Below are positions 43,950 to 53,152 of a stretch of DNA of 64,000 bases, piece by piece. The notes under the pieces are model-generated. The model was given only the letters and a program-made list of their open reading frames with translations. It made no database searches and had not been told where the DNA came from. Every line of letters starts with the position of its first letter. Positions within the stretch are counted from its first letter, which is position 1. Origin of the DNA: Photobacterium arenosum (GTDB taxonomy: Bacteria > Pseudomonadota > Gammaproteobacteria > Enterobacterales > Vibrionaceae); assembly GCF_014841115.1 (NCBI RefSeq), contig NZ_JACYTP010000001.1:248001-312000 (forward strand), given 5' to 3'. Both the position numbers and the translations under genes were made by a program.

Positions 43950-44960
43950 ATGCGTATTAAATCAACCCCGCCCTGGCAACTGAAGGAAAGTGATGTCACA
44001 CCAGAGTCGGTTTATCACCAACGCCGCGACATTCTCAAAAAGCTGGGGATTACCCTGGCAACACTGCCATTAGCCACGCAAGCCCAGGCCAACATCTTTG
44101 ATATTTTTGGTGATGACGAAAAAACACCGGATCGCCGACGGGCGCTCAACGCCCCCGACTCCACACGTTTTCACCCGGACCTGTCTTTAACACCTGAAGA
44201 CAAAATACTGAAATATAATAATTTTTATGAGTTCGGTACCGATAAGTCCGATCCTGCCCGCCGGGCAGCCAATTTTGTGACCGACCCATGGAAAGTGGAT
44301 GTCAGCGGCATGGTTGCCCGTCCTTTCACACTGGATTATGACGACATATTTAAACGCTTCCCGATTGAAGAGCGCATCTATCGGCTACGTTGTGTCGAAG
44401 CCTGGTCGATGAACGTGCCTTGGATCGGCTTCCCGCTGGCGTCACTGCTGAGATATGCGCAGCCAACCAGTAACGCAAAATATGTCGCTTTCGAGACATT
44501 GTATGACCCGAAACAGATGCCGGGACAGGCATCTCGCCGGCTGGGTGGCGGGATAGATTACCCGTATGTTGAAGGCCTGCGAATGGACGAGGCGATGCAC
44601 CCATTGACCCTGATTGCTGTCGGCTTATACGGAAAAACGCTGGCACCGCAGAACGGTGCACCGCTGCGCTTGGTGGTGCCATGGAAATACGGCTTCAAAA
44701 GCATCAAGTCTATCGTCAAAATTACCCTGACGGATAAGCAACCGCCAACTACCTGGAACCTGCTCGCTTCTAATGAGTACGGTTTCTACGCCAACGTGAA
44801 TCCACAAGTGGATCACCCAAGATGGAGCCAGGCAAGTGAACGCTTTATTGGCGAGGGCAACCTGTTCAGCAGCCGTCGGCAACCGACCCTGCCATTCAAT
44901 GGTTATGGCTCTGAAGTCGCGGGGCTTTATAAAGGAATGGATTTGAGGAAATTCTTTTAA
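43950..44960 (+). CDS. msrP: Protein-methionine-sulfoxide reductase catalytic subunit MsrP
   Basis: MsrP is a periplasmic molybdopterin enzyme that reduces methionine sulfoxides in proteins. A Tat signal is present ([19 protein letters not shown], with RR and cleavage after AQA). The molybdenum ligand Cys lies in [15 protein letters not shown], and [18 protein letters not shown] is typical of YedY. I start at the ATG at 43950, six bases after AAAGGG, not at the in-frame ATG at 43944. The stop overlaps the msrQ start by one base. Confidence 0.95.
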   Translation: MRIKSTPPWQLKESDVTPESVYHQRRDILKKLGITLATLPLATQAQANIFDIFGDDEKTPDRRRALNAPDSTRFHPDLSLTPEDKILKYNNFYEFGTDKSDPARRAANFVTDPWKVDVSGMVARPFTLDYDDIFKRFPIEERIYRLRCVEAWSMNVPWIGFPLASLLRYAQPTSNAKYVAFETLYDPKQMPGQASRRLGGGIDYPYVEGLRMDEAMHPLTLIAVGLYGKTLAPQNGAPLRLVVPWKYGFKSIKSIVKITLTDKQPPTTWNLLASNEYGFYANVNPQVDHPRWSQASERFIGEGNLFSSRRQPTLPFNGYGSEVAGLYKGMDLRKFF

Positions 44961-45619
44961 TGCAGAAACTGGCGCGCACCTTGCAAAGTATCCGGCTTAA
45001 GCCCGCTCACATTACTGCGTTAAAAACGCTGATTCATCTGGTGTCGATGGGCTTTCTGGCGATGCTGACTTTTCAGCTTCTGAACGGCCGGCTCGGAGCA
45101 GACCCTGTTCAGGGCCTGAGTCACTTTACGGGTAAAGCGGCGCTCAATACACTCTTTATCACTCTGCTGGTCTCCCCGCTTGCAAAACTATTGAAGCAAG
45201 GCGCGTTAGTCAAAGTGCGTCGGGTGCTCGGCCTTTACTGCTTTTCCTGGGCAGCCTTGCATCTTTTAGTCTACGTGCTGCTGGATCTGAATCTGGACTG
45301 GTCCTTGCTGGCCAGCGAAATAGTCGAGCGCCCCTATCTGACCATAGGCGCAATATGCTGGTTAATTCTCTTTGCCCTTGCCATTACTTCCACCCAGAGG
45401 ATGCAGAAAAAACTAGGCAAACGCTGGCAACAATTGCACTACTGGGTGTATCTGGTCGCCGTGCTTGCACCAGTTCATTACTACTGGTCGGTGAAATCCG
45501 GTATTGTGGAACCGGCACTCTATATTGCCGGGGCTTTGATGCTATTGAGTTTCAGGCGAAAAACCTTAAAACGGTGGTTGCCTAAGTTTCCTCAGCATAC
45601 GCCTTCTGAAGAGAGATAA
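44960..45619 (+). CDS. msrQ: MsrQ haem-binding membrane subunit
   Basis: The 219-residue inner-membrane protein passes electrons to MsrP. It has about six membrane helices of the ferric-reductase-like family. Haem-ligand histidines lie in FSWAALHLLVY, QQLHYWVYLVAVLAPVHYYW, and LSHFTGKAAL. It is translationally linked to msrP (one-base overlap). Confidence 0.94.
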   Translation: MQKLARTLQSIRLKPAHITALKTLIHLVSMGFLAMLTFQLLNGRLGADPVQGLSHFTGKAALNTLFITLLVSPLAKLLKQGALVKVRRVLGLYCFSWAALHLLVYVLLDLNLDWSLLASEIVERPYLTIGAICWLILFALAITSTQRMQKKLGKRWQQLHYWVYLVAVLAPVHYYWSVKSGIVEPALYIAGALMLLSFRRKTLKRWLPKFPQHTPSEER

Positions 45620-45844
45620 CATCGTTCTGGCCGCTGACTGGCAGCCAGATCTGCGACCTTTACTCAACATTTAGTCACCACACGCTTGTCTGTTTCGACG
45701 CGGTGAGCACAGTAGAACACAGGATCACTCCCACAACTCTTCCTGCTTCAGGCTATTCAATGCCGAAAAACGGATATAATTTCAAACTAAACGCATAAGT
45801 TTGATACAGGTTCAGATTATTCAGGCACATAACCCTTTTCTGCT

Positions 45845-46564
45845 ATGCGCTCTGGCAATATCATAGAGCGGTATACCCATTATCAATGTCGAGTCCGATC
45901 ACGTGAGGTTAAGCTGTTTTTGATCAGTGAGTTAGTTGCCGTCAGTATCGAACAGTTTCAGGCTGACTGTTTACAGCTGTGTACCCAACATTACCCCACG
46001 GTGCATAACCGAGGCATGCGCGATCGCCATTTAGGCAGGCTGATGTGTCGGCGTATTCTGGCGACACTGGAAAAGGAGGGCATGACAGCCACGCTTGAAC
46101 AAGTGGAATGCGATGATGTGATTATGCCTCCTGTCTTTCGGATACGGACCCGAGAAACAACCCTGTGGGTTATCGCGCACCGCCTTCAAAGCGCTAATCT
46201 GGCGCGGCGTTCAACGCTTTTCCAGGCTATCGGCCTGACGCTGGGGCAACTGACGCCAACCGGTGATCATCACTTACTGTTATTGTCTGATCATTGGTTT
46301 GACCGAAGCAAAGCCAGTAAACAACTTCCGTCCTGGTGGCTTGGTCAGATGCCGGCTAATATTCAGGGCTATCTGCAGGACGGCATCAAGCTGCTGCCCA
46401 GCGAATTGTCTTTAACAGGACAACTGCAGACTCAGTTTGATCTTTCTCAAGGTATTACTCAACTTCACCACCCACTCAAACGACTGCACACGAATACACC
46501 CTTGCATCGCTACGCGGTAATGACAGCCTACTACCCCAACATCCATACAATGAAAACTGGCTGA
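45845..46564 (+). CDS. Conserved protein of unknown function
   Basis: The 239-residue protein is cytosolic, with no recognisable domain. A basic motif RGMRDRHLGRLMCRRIL and a paired-histidine region (TPTGDHHLLLLSDHWFDRSK) stand out. The ATG at 45845 has no ribosome site; a TTG at 45920, after GAGGTTAAG, is another possible start and would remove the first 25 residues. It ends at a strong bidirectional terminator. I do not assign a role. Confidence 0.6.
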   Translation: MRSGNIIERYTHYQCRVRSREVKLFLISELVAVSIEQFQADCLQLCTQHYPTVHNRGMRDRHLGRLMCRRILATLEKEGMTATLEQVECDDVIMPPVFRIRTRETTLWVIAHRLQSANLARRSTLFQAIGLTLGQLTPTGDHHLLLLSDHWFDRSKASKQLPSWWLGQMPANIQGYLQDGIKLLPSELSLTGQLQTQFDLSQGITQLHHPLKRLHTNTPLHRYAVMTAYYPNIHTMKTG

Positions 46565-46597
46565 TCAAATATTCGCCTCAACCGCAGATGTGTCAGA

Positions 46598-46631
46598 CAA
46601 AAACGCCAGCTCACTGAGCTGGCGTTTTTTG
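46598..46631. terminator. Bidirectional terminator
   Basis: AACGCCAGCTCA (46602-46613) and TGAGCTGGCGTT (46614-46625) form a near-perfect palindrome, with A-run before and T-run after. It serves the unknown gene on the plus strand and the oxygenase on the minus strand. Confidence 0.9.
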
Positions 46632-46646
46632 ATTAGGGTGACCGAA

Positions 46647-47486
46647 TTAAATCAGGCCCAGCTCTTTCAGACGCTCCATCAGGTAGCTGTCGGCGGTATG
46701 GCGCTCTGATAAGACAACGTCAGGTTTCGGGTGCAAGAAAAGTGGCAGAGAAATACGCGATTTCGTTTTATCTGCTCCTTCAGGATTGATCACACGGTGA
46801 GTCGTTGACGGGAAGTAACCGCCCGACGCTTCCTGAAGCATGTCACCAATGTTAATGATCAGGTTACCGAATTCACACGGCACATCCAGCCACTCGCCTG
46901 TTTTCGCTTTTACCTGAAGACCGGGCTCGTTGGCAGCGGGAAGCACAGTCAGCAAATTAATGTCTTCATGAGCACCGGCACGGATAGCGCCCAGCTCTTC
47001 CTCCCCTTTCAGAGGCGGGTAATGCAGAACACGGAGCAAAGTTTTGTCGCTGTTTTCAATCATGCTGGATAGCGACTGCGAATACAGTGCAGATACGTCA
47101 GCCGGTGAGTGCTTTTCCACCCAGGACAGCAAGGTCGCCGCCAGCGCATTGGCCTGGGCATAATAATTCTGCAATTCGTCTTTCAGCGTGTCAGGGCACT
47201 GGCCCCAAGGGTAATAATGAAAGAATTCTTTGATATCTCTTTGATTATGGCCTTTCGCGGTTTCAGAGACCTCCGACGGAAAGAATCCATCTTGCGTTTC
47301 AGCGTTGAAGCGAAAATCGTATTTATCTTCAGAGTCAAAAAATGCTTGCCAATTATGATAGATGGCGCTGACCAGCTCTTGCTGTAAGGGGTGATTTTTC
47401 AGGACACCAAAACCCGTTTCGCGCAGTGATTCAACGAAACGCTCTTGAGCATCGTCAGCAGTAAAGTCAATGGCTTCTAATTTCAT
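46647..47486 (-). CDS. 2-oxoglutarate/Fe(II) oxygenase (isopenicillin N synthase-like)
   Basis: The 279-residue enzyme has a DIOX_N region (ESLRETGFGVLKNHPL) and the 2OG-FeII core. Iron ligands are H and D in GAHEDINLLTVL and H in STTHRVINP, and the 2OG-binding RxS is in KSRISLPLF. The substrate is unknown; such enzymes in marine bacteria act in small-molecule metabolism. The start ATG follows AAGAAGAACAT. It is a single gene. Confidence 0.88.
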   Translation of the reverse strand: MKLEAIDFTADDAQERFVESLRETGFGVLKNHPLQQELVSAIYHNWQAFFDSEDKYDFRFNAETQDGFFPSEVSETAKGHNQRDIKEFFHYYPWGQCPDTLKDELQNYYAQANALAATLLSWVEKHSPADVSALYSQSLSSMIENSDKTLLRVLHYPPLKGEEELGAIRAGAHEDINLLTVLPAANEPGLQVKAKTGEWLDVPCEFGNLIINIGDMLQEASGGYFPSTTHRVINPEGADKTKSRISLPLFLHPKPDVVLSERHTADSYLMERLKELGLI

Positions 47487-47670
47487 TATGTTCTTCTTTT
47501 ACGGTAGGGCGTAGATTTATGCGTTATTCGCATCTTGTGACAAGGATTTTAGACCTTCAATACCGCCTGAACAACCCACAAGCCAAAGCCCGTAAGAAAC
47601 AGAGTGTTGACTGAAAGAAACGATTGCCCAACCGATTGCGTTTAACTCAACGCTTTCATGAGCCGCAGAA

Positions 47671-47697
47671 CGAAAAACCCTGCCGAAGCAGGGCTTG
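47671..47697 (-). terminator. Terminator of the 100-residue protein gene
   Basis: CCCTGC (47678-47683) and GCAGGG (47688-47693) flank a CGAA loop; the minus strand continues with TTTTTCG. It lies 29 bases past the stop at 47726. Confidence 0.8.
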
Positions 47698-47725
47698 TTT
47701 CGCAGAATTCGATGCTGATAATTCG

Positions 47726-48028
47726 TCATAGATCACGCATTAGCAACTCAAACTCATCCTCAGCAAGTTCGATCAGTTTAGCTAGCTCCCGGGCATCATC
47801 ACTCGCTAAATCCACTTGCCAGCGTACACATTCACCACCGACATGATCTCGACAAACTAACTCCGTTTTTTTGCCATTTGACAGAAACGAAAGTTCTTCA
47901 AACTCAGCCAAAAACTTATCGTGCTCTTCCATGATTTCAACTTCAAGAAAACCAGTAGGTATAACCTTCACATCCAAATGGTATCCTTTACCGCCTGGTA
48001 ACAGGTACTGCCGGTGTTCAGCTAACAT
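47726..48028 (-). CDS. Small acidic protein of unknown function
   Basis: The frame is open from a GTG at 48043, but the ATG at 48028 has GGAGG eight bases upstream and is preferred, giving 100 residues. The protein is acidic, with a beta-rich first half (KGYHLDVKVIPTGFLEVEI) and a helical end (AKLIELAEDEFELLMRDL). No known family is recognised. A terminator follows directly. Confidence 0.65.
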   Translation of the reverse strand: MLAEHRQYLLPGGKGYHLDVKVIPTGFLEVEIMEEHDKFLAEFEELSFLSNGKKTELVCRDHVGGECVRWQVDLASDDARELAKLIELAEDEFELLMRDL

Positions 48029-48600
48029 CCTCCTTTCCTCCACTCAGTTGACTCGCAACTAAAAGTGTAGTCAAAAATTCTGTTACGCGAGTAAATTCTT
48101 CCCAAATCAGTTCTAACCTAAACTTAGGAAAAGTAATACTTTTTTCTTATACAGCCAGAAAAGGATCAATCATTATAATCACGATAATCGGCTGAATCTG
48201 CCATTCGTTTTAAGTCATCATCTGCTCACTCAATACTTTGTCATCAGGCATCAGTTACTTATTCAAAATCATTATCAGCGGTACATCCGCCATCTTATTG
48301 TTGTACACGTTTCGATGATCGACTGTCATCGTTTCTTCATATGAGTGAAGCTTGCCTTTCATAAAACAGCTGTCTCAATGTTTGGACTAATTGGTGATGT
48401 GTTGAATAATGGTAATATCCAATATGGTTATGCCGTGAATAGATAAGCGACTGAATCAGTACACCCATAACTGCCAGGTACCTGACTTTGAACAAAATCA
48501 GGAAAATGACACGCACAGCAGATTCCTGTTTCTTTCCCATGCTATAGTCATTTCTCTGGAAAAATCGCTTTCTGAGCGCACAATTAATGGAAGAAAATAA
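48029..48600. other. 572-base region upstream of ltaE
   Basis: No supported gene is seen. The stretch is AT-rich. It holds a palindrome CCTAAACTTAGG (48117-48128) near the minus-strand gene and the ltaE promoter near its right end. A frame of 98 codons on the minus strand (48337-48633) overlaps the ltaE start and has no ribosome site, so I do not call it. Confidence 0.5.
48540..48548 (+). promoter_or_regulatory. Extended -10 promoter candidate of ltaE
   Basis: TGC-TATAGT at 48540-48548 matches an extended -10 element, 52 bases before the start codon. No clear -35 is present, as is normal for this type. Confidence 0.45.
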
Positions 48601-49641
48601 ATGACCGAGAGCCTTTCCAACCCATCTGAACAATACCTTGATTTTCGTTCTGATACCGTCACCCGTCCTTCAGCAGCGATGCGTCAGGCAATGGCCAATG
48701 CTGCCGTTGGTGATGATGTTTACGGGGATGATCCGACAGTCAATGAACTGGAACTCTGGGCTGCAGAGCGACATGGTTTTGAAGCCGCCCTTTTTTGCAG
48801 CTCCGGCACCCAGGCTAACTTACTGGGATTGATGGCTCACTGCGAACGCGGGGATGAATACCTGTGCGGACAGCAGGCGCACAACTACAAGTTTGAAGGC
48901 GGCGGTGCAGCGGTGCTGGGCTCAATTCAGCCGCAACCGGTCGAGAACCTGCCAGACGGAACACTGCCTTTTGATAAGCTGGCTGCTGCGATCAAGCCGG
49001 ACGACAACCACTTCGCACGTACCAGGCTGCTCAGTCTGGAAAATACGATTAACGGCAAGGTGCTTCCGCTGTCCTATCTGGCTGAAGCCAGATCTTTTGT
49101 GGATCAACACGGCCTCTCGCTGCACTTGGATGGTGCCCGGGTTTACAACGCTGTGGCAGCGCTGGATGTTGATATCACCGAAATAGTCAAATACTTCGAT
49201 TCGTTCACGATTTGCCTGTCGAAAGGACTGGGCGCACCTGTAGGTTCGCTGTTACTTGGCAATAAAGAGTTCATCAAAAAAGCCAGACGCTGGCGCAAAG
49301 TGCTGGGTGGCGGCATGCGCCAGGCAGGTATTCTGGCCGCAGCGGGTAAAATCGCACTTCAGGAAAATGCGGCCCGCCTGAAAGAAGACCATGACAATGC
49401 CCGTTATTTAGCGGAGCAGTTGAACACTGTGAAAGGATTCAGCACTAAGCCAGAATGGGTACAAACCAATATTCTGTTCGCTAAAGTGGACGATGGCATT
49501 AATCAGACGCAATTACTTTCAACACTGAAAGAAAAAGGGATTCTCCTGAGTAAGGGAAATCCAATGCGTTTGGTTACCCATTTAGATGTCAGCCGTGATG
49601 ATATTGATCGCTTGATTGCAGAGCTTAAATCCGCATTGTAA
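48601..49641 (+). CDS. ltaE: Low-specificity L-threonine aldolase
   Basis: The PLP enzyme splits L-threonine and L-allo-threonine to glycine and acetaldehyde. The 346-residue length is normal. The N-terminal motif DFRSDTVTRPSAAMRQAM, SSGTQANLLGLMAH, HLDGARVYNA (Asp to the PLP ring N) and LSKGLGAPVGSLL (PLP Lys) are all present. Glycine formed here can feed the glycine cleavage system, whose gcvT lies at 62.5 kb. Confidence 0.95.
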   Translation: MTESLSNPSEQYLDFRSDTVTRPSAAMRQAMANAAVGDDVYGDDPTVNELELWAAERHGFEAALFCSSGTQANLLGLMAHCERGDEYLCGQQAHNYKFEGGGAAVLGSIQPQPVENLPDGTLPFDKLAAAIKPDDNHFARTRLLSLENTINGKVLPLSYLAEARSFVDQHGLSLHLDGARVYNAVAALDVDITEIVKYFDSFTICLSKGLGAPVGSLLLGNKEFIKKARRWRKVLGGGMRQAGILAAAGKIALQENAARLKEDHDNARYLAEQLNTVKGFSTKPEWVQTNILFAKVDDGINQTQLLSTLKEKGILLSKGNPMRLVTHLDVSRDDIDRLIAELKSAL

Positions 49642-49647
49642 ACCTCT

Positions 49648-49679
49648 GCCTGCCACCGCATTGTTGTTGGGGGGCAGGC
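49648..49679 (+). terminator. Hairpin after ltaE
   Basis: GCCTGCC (49648-49654) pairs with GGCAGGC (49673-49679). No T-run follows, so termination is uncertain. Confidence 0.35.
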
Positions 49680-49790
49680 ACAATATCTTCAATCAGGTCG
49701 TCGCCGTATCGGTTATTGACCTGTCACCGACGTATGATCGGAATCGAGATTTTCACCCGAGTGCCCTATCGTTCTCAGTACCCTGTTGGC

Positions 49791-51233
49791 CTAACCAAAC
49801 TCAGCTGTATTGAGTATCAGATGCACCACAATACTCAATACATACCCCAGTGCAATAACCGGTGCCCATTTGAGATGACCAAAGAAGGTGTACTTACCGT
49901 GAGCTGCGCCCATCAGGGCAACACCGGCGGCAGAACCAATCGACAGCAAACTGCCACCAACGCCAGCGGTTAACGTTACCAGCAACCAGTTGCCAATCGA
50001 CATATCCGGGTTCATTGTCAGCACTGCAAACATGACCGGAATATTATCAATCACAGCAGAAAGGACACCAACAATAATGTTGGCCCACATTGGATCCCAT
50101 TGTGTATACATAAGGTGCGAGGCCACACTCAGATATCCCAGCAGGCTCAGACCCCCGACACACATCACCACGCCATAGAAAAACAACAGGGTATCCCACT
50201 CCGCCATTGATACCCGTCTGAATACATCAAAGGGTACCACTGAGCCAAGACGCTCCAACGCAGCATTATCGTTATTGGCCATGGCTATTGCCCGCTTTTT
50301 CTCCAGTGAACGCGGCAAGGTTTTTTGCAGATAGAAACCAAACAAAGAAAGATAAGCCAGCCCCATCATCATCCCCATTACCGGCGGGAAGTGCAGATAA
50401 GCATGAAAGCCAACCGCCGTCAGTATCGTCAGCAAGAACAGAATCACGATACGCCGCGCACCTCGTTTCAATTCCACATACTCGCTGATCGTTTCAGGTT
50501 TGGTGCGGGGAACAAAGAAAGACATAATGAGTGCAGGGACCAGATAATTCACCAGCGAAGGAACAAATAGCTCAAAAAACTGGGTGAACCGAACCAGACC
50601 AGCCTGCCAGACCATCAGGGTTGTGATATCACCAAACGGACTGAACGCACCGCCGGCATTGGCAGCCACGACAATATTGATACAGGCAAGATTGATAAAA
50701 CGGGTATTCTCCCCGCCCACTTTCATCACCACGGCACACATCAGTAACGCTGTGGTCAGGTTGTCGGCAACCGGAGAGATAAAAAATGCCAGAAACCCCG
50801 TCAGCCAGAACAGCGCTCTAAAGTTAAACCCTTTACTGACCATCCAGCTTTGTAGGGCATCAAACAAGCGTCGCTCTTCCATGGCGCTGATGTACGTCAT
50901 TGCCACCAGCAAAAACAGCATCAGTTCAGCGTATTCCAGTAAGTTATGCTCAAGCGCCATCTGTGCTGTCTCAATCGCGCCCTGCTCTTTATAAGCAAAA
51001 CCAATCATGATCCAGATAACACCTGCCGCCAGCAGCATAGGTTTTGACTTGCGAAGCTGCAGATACTCTTCCGCCATTACCAACCCATAAGCCACAACAA
51101 ATATCAGAATGGCGATATAGCCAATAGCTGTCCGGGTCAAATCCAAGCTCATACCATCGGCACTGGCACTGGCTAAAAAGGGGCATCCAAGCAAGATCAG
51201 AAAAAGAACAAAGTAAGACACTTTTTTACGCAT
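49791..51233 (-). CDS. nhaD: Na+/H+ antiporter NhaD
   Basis: The 480-residue ion transporter has about 12 membrane helices and a signal-like first helix (VSYFVLFLILLGCPFLASA). Conserved elements include ISPVADNLTTALL, ANAGGAFSPFGDITTLMVW and VSAVIDNIPVMFAVL, typical of NhaD. It exports Na+ or Li+ in exchange for protons, suiting a marine habitat. It is monocistronic. Confidence 0.94.
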   Translation of the reverse strand: MRKKVSYFVLFLILLGCPFLASASADGMSLDLTRTAIGYIAILIFVVAYGLVMAEEYLQLRKSKPMLLAAGVIWIMIGFAYKEQGAIETAQMALEHNLLEYAELMLFLLVAMTYISAMEERRLFDALQSWMVSKGFNFRALFWLTGFLAFFISPVADNLTTALLMCAVVMKVGGENTRFINLACINIVVAANAGGAFSPFGDITTLMVWQAGLVRFTQFFELFVPSLVNYLVPALIMSFFVPRTKPETISEYVELKRGARRIVILFLLTILTAVGFHAYLHFPPVMGMMMGLAYLSLFGFYLQKTLPRSLEKKRAIAMANNDNAALERLGSVVPFDVFRRVSMAEWDTLLFFYGVVMCVGGLSLLGYLSVASHLMYTQWDPMWANIIVGVLSAVIDNIPVMFAVLTMNPDMSIGNWLLVTLTAGVGGSLLSIGSAAGVALMGAAHGKYTFFGHLKWAPVIALGYVLSIVVHLILNTAEFG

Positions 51234-51370
51234 TCTCTACTCCATGAGACAACACACTCAACAAACAATACACTGTTGCATTGTTTATATTGTGGTTCAG
51301 CACAGCAATAATGCGATGAAATGACTCAAAAATTTGTGGTGCTTCACTTTCGCAGAGACAACCGGTCAAT

Positions 51371-51402
51371 GAGAAAAAAGAAAGGGACCCAAACGGGTCC
51401 CT
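51371..51402 (-). terminator. Terminator of the endonuclease gene
   Basis: GGGACCC (51384-51390) and GGGTCCC (51395-51401) pair around AAAC; the minus strand continues TTTCTTTTTTC. Confidence 0.85.
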
Positions 51403-51415
51403 GACTGAGAGGTGC

Positions 51416-52729
51416 TTACTGGCCCCATATTTCTGTCACAAATTCCGGATAATCGACAAACGGGTTGCGGTTGCCCTGGAATTTGTAAGCGTCTTCGTTG
51501 CGTTCTAATTCTTTCTGGCTGACCGGATCTTCCTGATGCCATTGCAGTAACATTGTCAGAAACCACTCTTCAAACACCTGATCATGAGTTCCGTTCAACA
51601 CTGCGTCGCCGTATGTGTTATTCGATTCCCAGCCGGAAATCACGTTTTGATAGCGGGTGGCCATATAAAAATAAGCCCGGGCAATGTCACCTTTAAAGGC
51701 ATCTACAGGCTCAAACACTGTCCCCGAATAACTCAGGCCTGATGCAGTCGATCCCAACTTTGAACCATTATCAGAAATGTAAGTCGCACTGCCAACTTCA
51801 CCGTAGGGATAACTGCTTCGTCTGCCATTCACATAACCATCTGTCGGGAACACATGATGCACATCGGTATTCATCGGTGCGACGGCCCCGCCGAACCAGC
51901 TCCGAGGGAAAGAATGCTCGCGGTTGTAACAATCGCCTTCACCACTGTAGGAGCCACATTGATCGTTGCCTGGAGTAAAGGTATAGCTATCGGTTCCCGA
52001 GGAATTTTCTGAATAAATGTCCAGAATGGAACCGTCATTTTCATAGCTTTCATCCAGTTCATACTCGCTATAAAACGTCCACAGATCGCTATAGCTCTGA
52101 GCACTGTGATCCTTGATGATATTGTACAATGCTGTTTTCAGTGTATATCCGGTCAATCCTTCAGCCGTTTGGTAGTAACTCGACAAATCACTCAGTCCGC
52201 CACCTGAGCCTGTTCCTCCTGAACTGCCGCCTTCGCTGCCGGTGGGTTCAAACCGATCCACATAAACGACTTCAGAGCCATCAAAGCCCGGCTGATCATA
52301 GAAACGTAGCCCTACCTCAATACTGGTGGTACTCCCAGCTGTATAGCTATACCTGAGCTGCTGCCACTGACCGGTAGTGGCAGGAGTGGAATATTCCAGA
52401 TAACCATCAACATACAAGCGTGCGGCCACCCCTCCCTCAGTGTGGTAAATCCAGACACTGAACTCATAAGTTTCGCCATCAATCACACTGACAGTCTGAC
52501 GAAAATCCGTTGAACTTTGCGTTCCAGTATTAACAGTTATTGCCGCAGCACTGCTCCCTGAGTAAACCTGACTACTGGTTACATCTACACTGATCCCTGA
52601 ATCAATGGTTGTCCAATGTTCCGGACTCCCATTACTCCAGCTTTCAAAGTCGCCGTTACTGACCTGAGCGACTGCCACGCCCTGCACTCCGAATGTTAAA
52701 AGTCCCAGCAGAGTTAATGCTCGTTTCAT
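51416..52729 (-). CDS. Secreted endonuclease I family nuclease with N-terminal carbohydrate-binding-like domain
   Basis: The 437-residue protein has a signal peptide (GVQGVAVAQ). A beta-sandwich of CBM type (residues ~25-165; NGDFESWSNGSPEHWTTIDS) and a Gly/Ser linker (GGSSGGTGSGGG) follow. An endonuclease I domain comes after that, with DCYNREHSFPRSWFGG (catalytic His) and NTDVHHVFPTDGYVNGRRS. It degrades extracellular DNA. The CBM-like part may bind polysaccharide, so biofilm matrix is a plausible target. A pairing with LigE is intriguing but unproven. It is monocistronic. Confidence 0.92.
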   Translation of the reverse strand: MKRALTLLGLLTFGVQGVAVAQVSNGDFESWSNGSPEHWTTIDSGISVDVTSSQVYSGSSAAAITVNTGTQSSTDFRQTVSVIDGETYEFSVWIYHTEGGVAARLYVDGYLEYSTPATTGQWQQLRYSYTAGSTTSIEVGLRFYDQPGFDGSEVVYVDRFEPTGSEGGSSGGTGSGGGLSDLSSYYQTAEGLTGYTLKTALYNIIKDHSAQSYSDLWTFYSEYELDESYENDGSILDIYSENSSGTDSYTFTPGNDQCGSYSGEGDCYNREHSFPRSWFGGAVAPMNTDVHHVFPTDGYVNGRRSSYPYGEVGSATYISDNGSKLGSTASGLSYSGTVFEPVDAFKGDIARAYFYMATRYQNVISGWESNNTYGDAVLNGTHDQVFEEWFLTMLLQWHQEDPVSQKELERNEDAYKFQGNRNPFVDYPEFVTEIWGQ

Positions 52730-53152
52730 GTAAATTCCCGCGATATTTGTTAACTAAGTGTTAAGAGTTCAAAGTTGCACACAAATCTCGATTTATGAAC
52801 AAAATTATGAATGAGCTATCACCTTTTTGATAACTACATCAAATTAACAACATAATATGAAACAAACATGAAGAGGTTCGTTGACAGCGTCATTGGCAAA
52901 CAATACAGCCAGGCGGTAAAAAATATCCTCACGAACAGAGTTTTTACTAAGCTGGAAGTAGTACCAATCAGAAACTGTGTATGGTCAGATTTTTCATGAA
53001 GAATAGCAGCCAGTGATAAAGCGAAAACTAACCTAACTCGTGACAATAAATACAAAAACTCCATCTCAATCACGGGTTGTCGGACCGGAAAATAAGCAGA
53101 CCTGTATTCTGGTTGGTATCACTCGGCGTCATCTGAATAGGGGCACTGGACT
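52730..53152. other. 423-base divergent intergenic region
   Basis: Between the nuclease gene (minus) and dacA (plus). It is AT-rich at the nuclease side. I find no gene, no strong promoter match and no long palindrome. Confidence 0.5.

Noticed and set aside
47517-47729. 70-codon frame starting in the stop of the 100-residue acidic protein gene
   Set aside because: A Rho-independent terminator (47671-47697) lies inside its first third, so it would not be transcribed with the gene before it. It has no ribosome site of its own.
47500-48043. Integron cassette or attC-like site
   Set aside because: A short imperfect GCGTT/AACGC dyad occurs, but there is no complete attC structure and no neighbouring cassette array or integrase.
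48160-48290. Fur-like stretches in the region before ltaE
   Set aside because: Only half-sites such as AATCATTATC are present, without a complete dyad; AT-rich DNA gives these by chance.
48337-48633. 98-codon minus-strand frame overlapping the ltaE start
   Set aside because: It overlaps the start of a certain gene, has no ribosome site and no recognisable features.
52834-53073. 79-codon minus-strand frame in the gap before dacA
   Set aside because: It has no ribosome site, an unusual composition and no similarity that I recognise.
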